From: VAZQ01 sp035293945
Lineage (GTDB): Bacteria > Pseudomonadota > Alphaproteobacteria > Rhizobiales > Xanthobacteraceae
DNA: 64,000 bases
NCBI GenBank assembly: GCA_035293945.1
Contig: DATGLV010000024.1
Coordinates: 613,498 to 677,497, forward strand
Direction of reading: 5' to 3'
Of this stretch, positions 7,583-16,121 are shown in pieces. Each line of letters starts with the position of its first letter. The stretch's first letter is position 1. The position numbers and the translations under genes were made by a program. Below the pieces are notes generated by a model. It was given only the letters and a program-made list of their open reading frames with translations, was not told the DNA's origin and did no database searches.

Positions 7583-10500
7583 TCACACCCTGTGCGTGTG
7601 GGCCTCCTCTGCGCCTGCGCCCCGCCGCTCCCTGGGCAGCGTAAAGGAGATAAGGACCGGCATGGCCAGGAGCACCGTTGGGAATTGCAGGATCAATCCG
7701 GCGATGATGGACAAGGCAAGCGGTTGCTGGATGCCGGAGCCGGGCCCGAGCGCGAGCGCGAGCGGCAGCAGCGTGAAGACGGCGGCCAGCGTCGTCATGG
7801 TAATGGGCCGCAAGCGGTTCCTGCTGGCCTCGCGCAAAGCCTGGAGCGCCGGCATATGGCGCGCAAGCTCGGTGTATTCGGACACGTAGAAGATCGCCAT
7901 CTCGGTCGAGATGCCGATGATCATCGTCATGCCCATCAGCGCCGTGATGTTCAGCTCCACCCCGGTTGCCCACAGGATCATGAACACCGCGGTGGTCGAG
8001 AGCAGCGACGTGCTGATGATGATGAGCGGCAACCAGAACCGCTCGTACAGGAAGGCCAGCAGGATCACCTCCGCGACAAGCGCTGCGGCAAACACTTTGG
8101 CCAGTCCGGCAAACGCGATCTGCTGCTGCTTGTATAGCCCGCCGAGCTCATAACGCACTCCTTGGGGGAGCGCTCCGGGCTCATCGAGCACCTTCTGCAC
8201 GTCGCTGATGGTCGAGCCGAGATCCCGTTTCTCGATCCGGGCGGTGACCGCGATCATCTGCTGCAGATTGGCGCGATGGACCTCCGGCTGCCCCGCCTCG
8301 CTCCCCAGGGTGGCGACCCGTTGCAGAGGAAAGATGTGACCATCGGAGGCGCGGATCGGCAGCTTCGCCACATCCTCATCGCGCCGACGCAGGGAGGGGC
8401 TGAGCCAAACCCGAACCCCGATCTGCTTGAGCGGCTGGGTGAGCTGGGTCGCGACGTTGCCGCTGAGGTAGTCGTTCATCTGCGAGGAGATGTCCTGGGT
8501 GGTCATTCCTTCGAGCGACGCCTTGACGGGGTCTATGACGATGTTCAGGGCATCGCCGGCCAATACGATCCCGTTGTCCATCTCGGTGACGCCAGGGATC
8601 GACTGAATCGTGCTGCCGACCTTCTTCGCAGTCGGGATCAGCTTGGCGGCATCGTCGGAGAAGAGCCTGATCTCGATCGGCTGCGGCACCGCTGTCAAGT
8701 CGCCGATCAGGTCTTCCATCAATTGCGCCAGATCGCAGTCGACGGCGGGGACCTGCTTTTGAATCTGCAGCAGCACTTCGGGCATGATCTCGTCGATGGG
8801 TCGGCGCGGTTGCGGTTTCAGGCGGACGAAGAAATCACCGACATTGGGCTCCTCGAGATCGGTGCCGCCGAGGCCCATTCCGGTACGGCGAGAGAAGGTC
8901 AGGACTTCCGGGGTATCGCGCAGGATTTGCTCGATCTGCTTTATCTGGCGGTCGCTTTCGGCCAGTGAAGTTCCGGGCAGCGTCTTGTAGTCGATGATGA
9001 ATCCCCCTTCGTCCGCCTTCGGCATGAATCCGGTCGGCACGTTCTGATAGGCCAAGTATCCGGCCAAGATGATCGGCGCGAAAATGACCAGGAGCAGCCA
9101 GCGATGCCGGAACAACAGGTCGAGGATGCGCCCGTGAGTGTTCACGTACCATCCGCTGCGGTCGGCGGCCGGATCGTGCCAGGTTTGGAAGTTGATGAGC
9201 GCGCGCGCCAGCAAGGGCACGACAAATGCCACCAGGAGCATCGAGATCAGCAGGGCCGCGGCCATCGTGATCGCCAGCGTTTTTGAAAACGCGCCGGTGA
9301 CGCCGGACAGAAATGCCAGAGGGATGAAGACGATCATGGTCGCGAAGCTCGAGCCCATCAACGGGCGCAGGAATTCCTGACCGGCCGGCAGGACAGCCTC
9401 CTTTCCGAGTGGAATATCGTCACGGGGGCGGTGCAGCGCGCCTGCGCGGCGGGCGATGTGCTCCACCATGACGATCACGTCATCGATGATAAGGCCGACG
9501 GCAGCCGCGATGCCGCCCAGCGTCATGATATTGAAGCTCTGGCCGGTCAGCTGAAGCAGCAGCACCGTTATCAGGAGCGTCGAAGGAACGATCAGCACCG
9601 CGACCAGGATGACCCGCCAGCTGCGCAGGAACAGGAAGAGCACGACGCCTGACAAGACGAGTCCGATCAGAACCGCGTCGCGCACGCTGCCGGCCGATTC
9701 GACCACCAGGGTGCTCTGGTCGTACCAGTTGGCGACATTGACTCCCTCCGGCCAATTGAACGTCGCGAGCTTGTCGCGGACCGCCTTTGCGATCTGCACG
9801 GCATTCCCGTCCGGCTGTTCATAGACCTGAAACAAGACTGCGTTCTTGCCGTCCTCCACCACGCGAACCCATTGTGGGACTTCGCCGTCCTTCACCTCGG
9901 CTACATCGCGAACCCGGACCACCGAATGCTGGTCGGAACGAAGAACGACATTCTTCACCTCCTCGCTGACCGCCATATTCGAGTTCGAGATGACGATGAA
10001 CAGCTTGTTGTGATCTTCAATGCGCCCGTTCGCTTGCAGAACGTTGGCGCCGCTCAGGGCGCTGACCAGGTCCGCCTCCGACAGTCCGTAAGCGTCGAGC
10101 TTGTGCGGATCGATCTCGACCTGCACCTCGGCATCGGCGCCGCCGACCAGGTCGACTTTGGCGAGCCCCGGAATGGAAGTCAGCAGCGGCGTGATTTGAA
10201 ACTTCACCAGATCGCGCAAGTCCGGGATCGAGACTTTGTCGGAGGTCAAGCCGTAGGCGATGATGGGGAACACCGTTGGTTCCATGCGCCTTGTCACCGA
10301 GGTCGTGCCGGAGGGAAGCGAGGGCATGATATGCGAGAGGGCGGTATCGACCTGCAGGGTCGCGGCCGTCATGTCGCGGCCCCAGCCGAAGTCGATTGAG
10401 ATTTGCGCGCCGCCGCGGCTCGAACCCGAGGTCACCTCCTGCACGCCCGGGATAACCCGCAGCGCCTGCTCCACCGGTCGCGTGACCAGCTGGGCCATTT

Positions 10501-10672
10501 GATCGGCCGGGCGATCGCCCGAATCGAGTGAAACCTGCACGCGCGGAAAAGCCACTTGAGGAAACAAGCCGACGGGAAGCGAGGTCACCGCGAACGCGCC
10601 CGCTATCGCAAGAAACGTGGCGATGAAGAAGATCGATCTGGCGTGATATTCGAGCCATTGAACGAATGTCAT
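7583..10672 (-). CDS. RND efflux permease, orphan
   Basis: A 1029-residue inner-membrane pump of the AcrB/CzcA superfamily, starting MTFVQWLEYHARSIFFIATF. It has the two-fold layout: TM1 near residues 15-35, a large periplasmic loop, a TM bundle containing GLIIDDVIVMVEHIARR (paired Asp of the proton relay), a second loop, and a C-terminal bundle with MGMTMIIGISTEMAIFYV. The DEGGFIIDYKTLPGTSLAE segment at the start of the second loop is typical. The substrate is not predictable, though the sequence is nearer the CzcA/metal-type branch than AcrB by eye. No membrane-fusion or outer-membrane gene is adjacent, so it must borrow partners or is a leftover. The ATG overlaps the stop of a 34-codon frame as TAATG. 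Confidence 0.9.
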   Translation of the reverse strand: MTFVQWLEYHARSIFFIATFLAIAGAFAVTSLPVGLFPQVAFPRVQVSLDSGDRPADQMAQLVTRPVEQALRVIPGVQEVTSGSSRGGAQISIDFGWGRDMTAATLQVDTALSHIMPSLPSGTTSVTRRMEPTVFPIIAYGLTSDKVSIPDLRDLVKFQITPLLTSIPGLAKVDLVGGADAEVQVEIDPHKLDAYGLSEADLVSALSGANVLQANGRIEDHNKLFIVISNSNMAVSEEVKNVVLRSDQHSVVRVRDVAEVKDGEVPQWVRVVEDGKNAVLFQVYEQPDGNAVQIAKAVRDKLATFNWPEGVNVANWYDQSTLVVESAGSVRDAVLIGLVLSGVVLFLFLRSWRVILVAVLIVPSTLLITVLLLQLTGQSFNIMTLGGIAAAVGLIIDDVIVMVEHIARRAGALHRPRDDIPLGKEAVLPAGQEFLRPLMGSSFATMIVFIPLAFLSGVTGAFSKTLAITMAAALLISMLLVAFVVPLLARALINFQTWHDPAADRSGWYVNTHGRILDLLFRHRWLLLVIFAPIILAGYLAYQNVPTGFMPKADEGGFIIDYKTLPGTSLAESDRQIKQIEQILRDTPEVLTFSRRTGMGLGGTDLEEPNVGDFFVRLKPQPRRPIDEIMPEVLLQIQKQVPAVDCDLAQLMEDLIGDLTAVPQPIEIRLFSDDAAKLIPTAKKVGSTIQSIPGVTEMDNGIVLAGDALNIVIDPVKASLEGMTTQDISSQMNDYLSGNVATQLTQPLKQIGVRVWLSPSLRRRDEDVAKLPIRASDGHIFPLQRVATLGSEAGQPEVHRANLQQMIAVTARIEKRDLGSTISDVQKVLDEPGALPQGVRYELGGLYKQQQIAFAGLAKVFAAALVAEVILLAFLYERFWLPLIIISTSLLSTTAVFMILWATGVELNITALMGMTMIIGISTEMAIFYVSEYTELARHMPALQALREASRNRLRPITMTTLAAVFTLLPLALALGPGSGIQQPLALSIIAGLILQFPTVLLAMPVLISFTLPRERRGAGAEEAHTHRV

Positions 10673-10776
10673 TAGCTGCGCCCCGTCTTTTTGCCGTTGA
10701 GAGGAATGTGTTCGCTCAGCGCCGTGTTCGCTTGGAAGCCGCCGCGGCCTCGCTTCAAGCTGCGCGCACCAAACAT
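10672..10776 (-). CDS. Possible 34-residue leader or adaptor remnant overlapping the RND start
   Basis: The frame MFGARSLKRGRGGFQANTAL, then SEHIPLNGKKTGRS, ends in TAATG so that its stop overlaps the pump's ATG. That arrangement is usual where an adaptor (membrane-fusion) gene is translationally coupled to its RND permease. There is no ribosome site for the visible ATG. It may be the last fragment of a lost adaptor or chance. Low confidence. Confidence 0.25.
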   Translation of the reverse strand: MFGARSLKRGRGGFQANTALSEHIPLNGKKTGRS

Positions 10777-11175
10777 GGGCCCGACATGACGCGGCGCACA
10801 CGCGGCAACGCCGGTCGGAAAGCTTTGCGTAAAAAACCAGGGTCACGAACAAACAACGCCTGAGGCTGATTGCCGCCGTTGTCGTCTATGTGACTTTCAG
10901 TGCACGATCTACGTCGGCTGTAAGTTACTCTCGGATGTGTTCCACGGGATTGAAGTTAGTTGATCGACTGCGAGACGCGCTTTCGGGCGCTATACAAATG
11001 TGTCAATTTGTTCGCGACCGAACATTTCGGAACGTGGTGTTCAGCGGGGCAGCCCGGGAGGCGTGCGGTCGATCGGGATCGCGATCAACACCGCGGAGAG
11101 GCAGCAACGCGAGGCAGTGCGGGTCGCGTGCGGGATGGATTTGGGCATCGCGATTTACGAGCATATAAAGCGCGC

Positions 11176-11204
11176 TTGACGCGCTCGTACAAATCAGAAT
11201 ATTT
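11176..11204 (+). promoter_or_regulatory. Candidate sigma-70 promoter upstream of paired terminators
   Basis: TTGACG at 11176-11181 and ATATTT at 11199-11204 with a 17-base spacer, in a locally AT-rich stretch. Transcription would begin near 11211 and meet a strong terminator 20 bases on. Confidence 0.35.
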
Positions 11205-11229
11205 GCGAAATTGAAACTGGTGATTTGTG

Positions 11230-11259
11230 CCCGGGCGGGAAAACCGCGCCGGGTTTTTT
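11230..11259 (+). terminator. Intrinsic terminator
   Basis: CCCGG-GCGG pairs with CCGC-(G)-CCGGG around a GAAAA loop and is followed directly by six T residues. The T-run gives plus-strand polarity although no gene on that strand precedes it. Confidence 0.75.
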
Positions 11260-11392
11260 GTTGTCCAGCGCCACGTGTGGTCCGTGGGGCCGCCCGTCGC
11301 TCCCGCGGATAAGGCGATGTTCGGCTAACAACACGGTTCCGCGTCACTGAGCGCCGCGCGTCTGCGCGCTCGCGTTCCGCCGACATACCAAC

Positions 11393-11420
11393 AAAGGCTC
11401 CCCCGGCGGGAGCCTTTTTC
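11393..11420 (+). terminator. Intrinsic terminator
   Basis: AAAGGCTCCC pairs with GGGAGCCTTT around a short loop, followed by TTTC TTTT. This is a textbook plus-strand terminator, about 135 bases after the first one, with no coding frame between. Confidence 0.75.
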
Positions 11421-11736
11421 TTTTCCAGCGCAATCCGGTGATCCGATCCCGCTCGATGACGATGAGGCGTCCGTGCCTCCTGTTTCCTGGGTGTGGAACG
11501 GGGCGCGCATGGTGCCGCACCTCACCATCCGTCCCATAGTGCCAGCTCCTCTTCCGCCGCAGGGGTGCATTGAGTGCAAAGCCTCCGCAACTGCTCCCGT
11601 TAGATCGAACCAAAAACGCAAATTTGCAGAGATGCGGCAGCATGGGGGCGTGAAAGGCCAAGGTAAGCCGAGATTCCCGGGCGCTACCCAGATTCCGCCA
11701 ACTAAAGTAAAGATAAGAAGGCCGAAAGATTAGATC

Positions 11737-12108
11737 ATGACTGTCGAGCAAAATGACAAAATCGATTTCGTTGCGTTCAATCGCAAGAGCGGCGACGTGC
11801 ACCTTATAATCAGCGATCATCTTGATTGGGATGAGAATGAAGGTGCTCACCTTTTGGCCCTTCAGGATAAGCTGAACACCTATTTGGAGTTTGTTGAAAG
11901 CGGACAGTTATACGTCGAGTACTCACGCGCGATTGGAAAGAAGATATACTTCGATGTAATCGGAAAATTTCCATTGAGTGATGAAGCTGCGAAGTTCTAT
12001 CGATTGGCCGTCAATAAGATTCGCGAGTACGGATATTCATTGGAATTTTTGCATCTCACCGGCAATCGAATTCGACTTCCGGGGCAGTTGTCTCAGGAAG
12101 ATCGGTAG
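11737..12108 (+). CDS. DUF6572-type protein, possible immunity protein
   Basis: A 123-residue protein: MTVEQNDKIDFVAFNRKSGD, LIISDHLDWDENEGAHLLAL, QDKLNTYLEFVESGQL, then IGKKIYFDVIGKFPLSDEA. The order D-x-IDF, L.ISDHLDW, HL..LQ.K.N.YL.F.ESG matches my recollection of DUF6572, small cytosolic proteins frequently found beside polymorphic-toxin immunity genes. Base composition is clearly lower in GC than the housekeeping genes (many ATA, TTA, AAT codons), suggesting recent transfer. It lies just upstream of SUKH immunity genes. No matching toxin is intact here. The family call is from memory of the motif; the immunity role is inferred from context. Confidence 0.7.
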   Translation: MTVEQNDKIDFVAFNRKSGDVHLIISDHLDWDENEGAHLLALQDKLNTYLEFVESGQLYVEYSRAIGKKIYFDVIGKFPLSDEAAKFYRLAVNKIREYGYSLEFLHLTGNRIRLPGQLSQEDR

Positions 12109-12241
12109 CCCACGGTCTCTCTGACGCAAGCACAGCATCCGTCAGCCCCGACAGATGTCTTATTGCTGCTGTCGCAAGCAGGGTTGCCGGATGATAAGAT
12201 CACCTCGCAGACGCTGACCGTGATCGGAAGCGCTGATTGAG

Positions 12242-12604
12242 GTGGTCCCTGCGCCGTGTGATCTCGACCCCGCGCAGCAGGTACGGGTAGATCTTGTGGC
12301 CGGGCTCGGGCTTGGTCGTGCGCGGGCGGCGATAGAGCGCCTCTATCCCCAGCCGATGCATCAGTGTCTTCACGTGGCGCCTGCCGACTTGGCACCCCTC
12401 GGATTCCAGCAGGCCTCTCAACATGCGAGAACCGGCGAAGGGGAACTCTCCAGATGCAGCCGGTCGAGACGCCGTATGATCGCGAGATCGGCTTCCGGCA
12501 CCGGACGCGGCAGGTAGTACACTGCTACGGCTGATACGCAGTACCTCTGCCTGCTTGGTGAGCGGCAGATCGTGCTCGCGGTCGATCATCGCTTTGCTCA
12601 GCAA
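12242..12604 (-). pseudogene. IS3-family transposase orfB, 5' fragment
   Basis: A fragment of an IS3-family OrfB starting near KAMIDREHDLPLTKQAEVL and containing EFPFAGSRMLRGLLESEG, GRRHVKTLMHRLGIEALYRR and KPEPGHKIYPYLLRG. This is the N-terminal HTH_21 part that precedes the DDE catalytic core; the core itself is missing because homology stops near 12242. Between SRSSV and EFPFAG the true sequence (YYLPRPVPEADLAIIRRLDR) lies in another frame, so there is a pair of compensating frameshifts as well. It cannot encode an active transposase. Confidence 0.85.
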
Positions 12605-12919
12605 ACCCCCCTTGGTTGAGCGCGCCCTCTAAAAGATCGTTCTCCAGTGTCAGCTCGCCGATCTTCGCGTACAGCGACTTCACGTCGATCGCCGGCGTCG
12701 ATGCGCCTGGACCACCGCCAGAACCAAAAACATCCGCCGCCCCGCCCTCGAGCTGCGCTTTCCACGACGTGATCTGATTGGGATGGACGTCGACTGCTCG
12801 GCCAGTTGGGCCAGCGTTCGGTCGCCCTTGATGGGGGCCAAGACCACCTTCGCCTTGAAAGCCGGTGTGTGGTGCCGGCGTGCTCGTCTGCTCTTCGTCT
12901 CTCCTGATTCGCGGGCCAA
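12604..12919 (-). pseudogene. IS3-family transposase orfA, frameshifted
   Basis: The DNA-binding OrfA of the same IS: RRHHTPAFKAKVVLAPIKGD and RTLAQLAEQ in one frame, continuing as VDVHPNQITSWKAQLEGGAA, DVFGSGG and SLYAKIGELTLENDLLEGAL in another. A one-base slip near 12795 separates the helix-turn-helix from the leucine-zipper part. Together with the truncated orfB this is an IS3 remnant of about 700 bases; no clear terminal repeats remain directly at its ends. Confidence 0.85.
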
Positions 12920-13057
12920 TCTTGCCCGCCGTCAGGCAGAAACTCCACTTATCGCCCTGTGCAGATTTCCGGGACCGGCTCTCCTGTCGAAACAGAATCA
13001 TCGTCGTTTCTCCGACTGGTGGGATAGACTACAACGTGACCTGGAACGAGACGAACC

Positions 13058-13486
13058 ATGAAGATGGCCTGTGTAAGCCGCGAGCAGCTATTCGCAGCGT
13101 TCCACGCCAATCCACCTGCCAATCCAGAGGCAGTGGCGCAATGCCTATCCAGACTCAAGTTCCGTCCGCCGGGTGATTGTGTGCGATTTCTGCTCGAGAT
13201 GAACGGTGGCGCCGGATTCATCGGCAAGAATTTCCTGACCGCATGGCCTGTCGAGGAACTGATCTCAACCAACCAAGAGCTCACGGACGGTGATCCCGTT
13301 CCCGAGCTTTTTCTGTTTGGTTCAGACGGTGGAGGCGAAGGCTTTGCCTTTGATACTCGTTCTCTTCCCGCATCGATCGTGGTTGTCCCGCTAATCATAT
13401 CTTTAGAAGACGCGGTGCCGCTCGTTGCTAATTTCGATGCGTTTCTCCAAAGATTGTATCACTCGGAAAGCCTTTTCTTCCCTTAA
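13058..13486 (+). CDS. SUKH (SMI1/KNR4) family immunity protein
   Basis: A 142-residue cytosolic protein. The core pattern PPGDCVRFLLEMNGGAGFIG, FLTAWPVEELISTNQEL, PVPELFLFGSDGGGEGFAFD, SIVVVPLI and a final ANFDAFLQRLY is that of the SUKH superfamily: the conserved W/F-P-x-x-E-L strand-helix, the F-G-x-x-G-G-G-x-x-x-x-F-D turn and the closing F..FL..L helix. SUKH proteins neutralise diverse secreted nuclease and deaminase toxins by direct binding. A second, broken SUKH copy follows 240 bases downstream. An internal ATG (third codon) is an alternative start. No intact cognate toxin is adjacent. Confidence 0.8.
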   Translation: MKMACVSREQLFAAFHANPPANPEAVAQCLSRLKFRPPGDCVRFLLEMNGGAGFIGKNFLTAWPVEELISTNQELTDGDPVPELFLFGSDGGGEGFAFDTRSLPASIVVVPLIISLEDAVPLVANFDAFLQRLYHSESLFFP

Positions 13487-13493
13487 TAAATGA

Positions 13494-13730
13494 GCCGTGG
13501 TTGTGCGGGCTCTGGCGTGGGCCGCGACCTACTTCGCGAAAACTTACGGTGATGGTGTCGGGCATGGGAACCGAGAGGCAACAAGAGGTGCTTGCGAACA
13601 TTGCTGAGCTTGGCGTGATCCGGCCAACAAGATCGCTCTATCTCCGAAGGATCATTATCCGGTCAATGCTTGGTGGGACGGGATTAGACGAGATGTCATT
13701 AGAGCCCAAAAGAAGGGTCACGGACAAAAT
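13494..13730 (+). pseudogene. Toxin-like C-terminal remnant fused to broken SUKH gene
   Basis: Upstream of and in frame with the second SUKH fragment runs VVRALAWAATYFAKTYGDG, GHGNREATRGACEHC, a TGA, then AWRDPANKIALSPKDHYPVN and AWWDGIRRDVIRAQKKGHGQ. This is not SUKH sequence. Its position (where a toxin C-terminus should sit), its charged Trp/His-rich character and the direct run-on into the immunity gene suggest the tail of a polymorphic toxin that recombined with the immunity locus. No known toxin family is recognised; that part is inference. Confidence 0.45.
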
Positions 13731-13993
13731 TTCTTCCAGGCGTGGCCCGTCGAGGAGTTGATCCAGGATAACGAAGGATATACGGCGGGATTTCCGGTGC
13801 CCGAATTCTTTCTGTTCGGCTCAGATGGAGGAGGTGAAGCATACGCTTTCGATCTTCGGTCTCATCCCCCATCGTTCGTAATGGTGCCGTTCATAGGCAT
13901 GGAGCTGAAGACTGCGATACCGATCGCCAACGACTTCGATTCCTTCCTGCAGCGCTGTATCATTCGGAACGCCTCTTCGACCTTGAAGCCTGA
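13731..13993 (+). pseudogene. SUKH immunity gene, 5'-truncated and frameshifted
   Basis: FFQAWPVEELIQDNEGY, FPVPEFFLFGSDGGGEAYAF, SFVMVPFIG and IANDFDSFLQR match the C-terminal two thirds of the intact SUKH gene at 13058 position by position. The first ~65 residues are replaced by unrelated sequence. Near 13953 one base is missing: restoring it gives LYHSERLFDLEA and a stop at 13993, paralleling LYHSESLFF in the intact copy. It is a dead immunity paralog. Confidence 0.75.
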
Positions 13994-14114
13994 GACCGCG
14001 CTGCGGCCGAGTGCTTTCACGATCGCAACCAATTCCTGGTTCCGTGTCTCGCCATAAGGGTGCGCTCCAAGGCGCGCCGCTTGTTAATCCGTTGTTTTTT
14101 ACAACGAGCGCGGT

Positions 14115-14244
14115 GGACTGCACCCCAAAAGTGAGACACAGACACTAGAAACTGGTTGCTGTTGGCTGCGCTTGCCCGTGGACATCCTTCGTTCCTGGAT
14201 GCTTAGTTTCCTTGTTTTTGTGTCTCACTTTTGGGGTGCACTCC
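14115..14244. repeat. 130-bp inverted-repeat element (MITE-like)
   Basis: Perfect 22-bp terminal inverted repeats, beginning TGCACCCCAAAAGTGAGA at 14119 and ending in its complement at 14240; one mismatch further out extends the match to 25. The outer sequence resembles ends of some IS3-family elements. There is no coding capacity in the ~78-base core. A diverged half copy lies at 63248. It separates the toxin/immunity patch from guaB. Confidence 0.7.
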
Positions 14245-14437
14245 AGAGGGTGCCGGCGCGCCCACAGCCCCGCACCATCCCCCTAGGAATCACCCGCGCG
14301 CCATGCTACCCACCTCCGCCAACACAAAATGAGCCGTCAGCTCGGACGTGGGACACTAGGTCTCGCGGCCGGCCCCTTCTTTCTTCGGGCCAGCGACGGC
14401 ACATAACAGCCCCCATATGGGCTTTAAGGAGTTGGCG

Positions 14438-15952
14438 ATGGCCGCAATCGGCGCCCCCGGACCGGGTAATGGCAGCCTCACCGAGGCGCTCACCTTCGAT
14501 GATGTCCTGCTCAAGCCCGGGCTGTCGGAAATCCTGCCCTCGGACGCCGATGTCCGCACCCGCGTGACGCGCGGCATCGAGCTCAACATCCCGATCATAG
14601 CGTCCGCCATGGATACGGTGACCGAGGCCAAGATGGCGATCGCCATGGCGCAGGCCGGCGGCATCGGGGTCATCCACCGCAATCTCGAGCCCGAGGACCA
14701 GGCAGCGCAAGTCAAGCAGGTGAAGAAGTTCGAATCCGGCATGGTGGTCAATCCGGTCACCATCCATGCCGAGGCGACGCTTGCGGAAGCGCGCACGCTG
14801 ATGAAGGAGCATGGGATTTCCGGCATTCCGGTGGTCGAGCGGGCAGGGGGCTCGGTCGCCGCGCCAGCCAGGCTCGTTGGCATCCTCACCAACCGCGACG
14901 TGCGCTTTGCCACCGATCCGCGCCAGAAGGTGGCGGAGCTGATGACCAAGGACAAGCTCATCACCGTGCGCGAAGGGGTGGGGCAGGAGGAGGCCAAGCG
15001 CCTCCTGCATCAGTACCGAATCGAGAAGCTGCTCGTCGTCGACGCGCAATATCGTTGCGTCGGCCTCATCACCGTGAAAGACATCGAGAAGGCGGTGGCC
15101 TATCCGCTCGCGTGCAAGGACGAGCAGGGGCGCCTGCGCGTCGCCGCCGCCACCACGGTCGGCGACAATGGCTTCCGCCGTACCGAAGCGCTGATCGAGG
15201 CGGGCGTCGATCTGGTGGTGGTCGATACCGCGCATGGCCATTCCAAGCCGGTGCTGGAGGCGGTGACGCGGATCAAGCGACTTTCCAATGCGGTGCAGGT
15301 GGTGGCCGGCAATATCGCGACCTCAGACGGCGCCAAGGCGCTGATCGATGCGGGCGCCGACGCGATCAAGGTCGGCATCGGGCCGGGCTCGATCTGCACC
15401 ACCCGGATCGTCGCCGGGGTCGGTGTGCCGCAGCTCACCGCCATCATGGACACGGTGTCGGTCGCGCGGACTTCCAACACGCCGGTGGTTGCCGACGGCG
15501 GCATCAAATATTCCGGCGATCTCGCCAAGGCGCTCGCCGCGGGCGCCGACTGCGCCATGATCGGTTCGCTGCTCGCCGGAACGGACGAAACGCCCGGCGA
15601 GGTGTTTCTCTATCAGGGCCGCTCCTACAAGACCTATCGGGGCATGGGCTCGGTTGGCGCCATGGCGCGCGGCTCGGCCGACCGTTACTTCCAGCAGGAC
15701 ATCAAGGATTCGCTCAAGCTCGTGCCGGAAGGGGTCGAGGGCCAGGTACCCTACAAGGGCGCGGCCGCAACCGTGCTGCATCAGCTCGCCGGGGGCTTGC
15801 GCGCGGCGATGGGGTATGTGGGCGCCAAGACGCTCGCCGAGCTGCACGCGAAAGCCGAGTTCGTGCGCATCTCGGGTGCCGGCTTGCGCGAAAGCCACGT
15901 GCACGACGTGACCATCACGCGCGAAAGCCCGAACTATCCGAGCCGGGTGTGA
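14438..15952 (+). CDS. guaB: Inosine-5'-monophosphate dehydrogenase
   Basis: A 504-residue enzyme oxidising IMP to XMP with NAD, the committed step of GMP synthesis. AAGGAG at 14426-14431 sits six bases before the ATG at 14438, which decides against the upstream ATG at 14417. An N-terminal TFDDVLLKPG strand opens the (beta/alpha)8 barrel. Two CBS domains occupy roughly residues 90-215 (VNPVTIHAEATLAEARTLM; LMTKDKLITVREG). The catalytic loop GPGSICTTRIVAGVG carries Cys320, and the flap SSVGAMARGS-type sequence appears as GMGSVGAMARGSADRYF. Length is normal. It heads the guaB - MAPEG - rsmB - guaA order, so GMP synthesis genes bracket a tRNA/rRNA-modifying gene. Confidence 0.97.
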   Translation: MAAIGAPGPGNGSLTEALTFDDVLLKPGLSEILPSDADVRTRVTRGIELNIPIIASAMDTVTEAKMAIAMAQAGGIGVIHRNLEPEDQAAQVKQVKKFESGMVVNPVTIHAEATLAEARTLMKEHGISGIPVVERAGGSVAAPARLVGILTNRDVRFATDPRQKVAELMTKDKLITVREGVGQEEAKRLLHQYRIEKLLVVDAQYRCVGLITVKDIEKAVAYPLACKDEQGRLRVAAATTVGDNGFRRTEALIEAGVDLVVVDTAHGHSKPVLEAVTRIKRLSNAVQVVAGNIATSDGAKALIDAGADAIKVGIGPGSICTTRIVAGVGVPQLTAIMDTVSVARTSNTPVVADGGIKYSGDLAKALAAGADCAMIGSLLAGTDETPGEVFLYQGRSYKTYRGMGSVGAMARGSADRYFQQDIKDSLKLVPEGVEGQVPYKGAAATVLHQLAGGLRAAMGYVGAKTLAELHAKAEFVRISGAGLRESHVHDVTITRESPNYPSRV

Positions 15953-15982
15953 TGGTGGGTTGCTATGAAAGCCTATCCGGTC

Positions 15983-16086
15983 ATTCCCGCGAAAGCGGGA
16001 ATCCAGTTCCTTCGCAAAATGCAAAAGGCGCCCACGCTTTGAAGTGCATTTTTCGAAGAGTACCGGGTCCCCGCTTTCGCGGGGAC
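15983..16086. repeat. Pair of REP-like palindromes after guaB
   Basis: Two hairpins in the guaB-MAPEG gap: ATTCCCGCgaaaGCGGGAAT at 15983-16002 and GTCCCCGCtttcGCGGGGAC at 16067-16086. They are the outward-facing halves of one bipartite palindromic repeat. A related unit follows rsmB at 17921. Confidence 0.75.
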
Positions 16087-16121
16087 GACCGGCTAGTGTG
16101 CTGGGTGCACATGAGGGCTCC

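Larger units (their letters stand above)
10777..11736. other. Long interval with two terminators, no protein gene
   Basis: Nearly 1 kb without a convincing coding frame on either strand. It holds a promoter-like TTGACG...ATATTT near 11176-11204 and two intrinsic terminators on the plus strand (11230 and 11393). This is compatible with one or two small RNAs. AT content rises toward the next gene. Confidence 0.5.

Noticed and set aside
14306..15241. A 311-codon minus-strand open frame
   Set aside because: Antisense to guaB, His/Asp/Leu-rich shadow with no domain.
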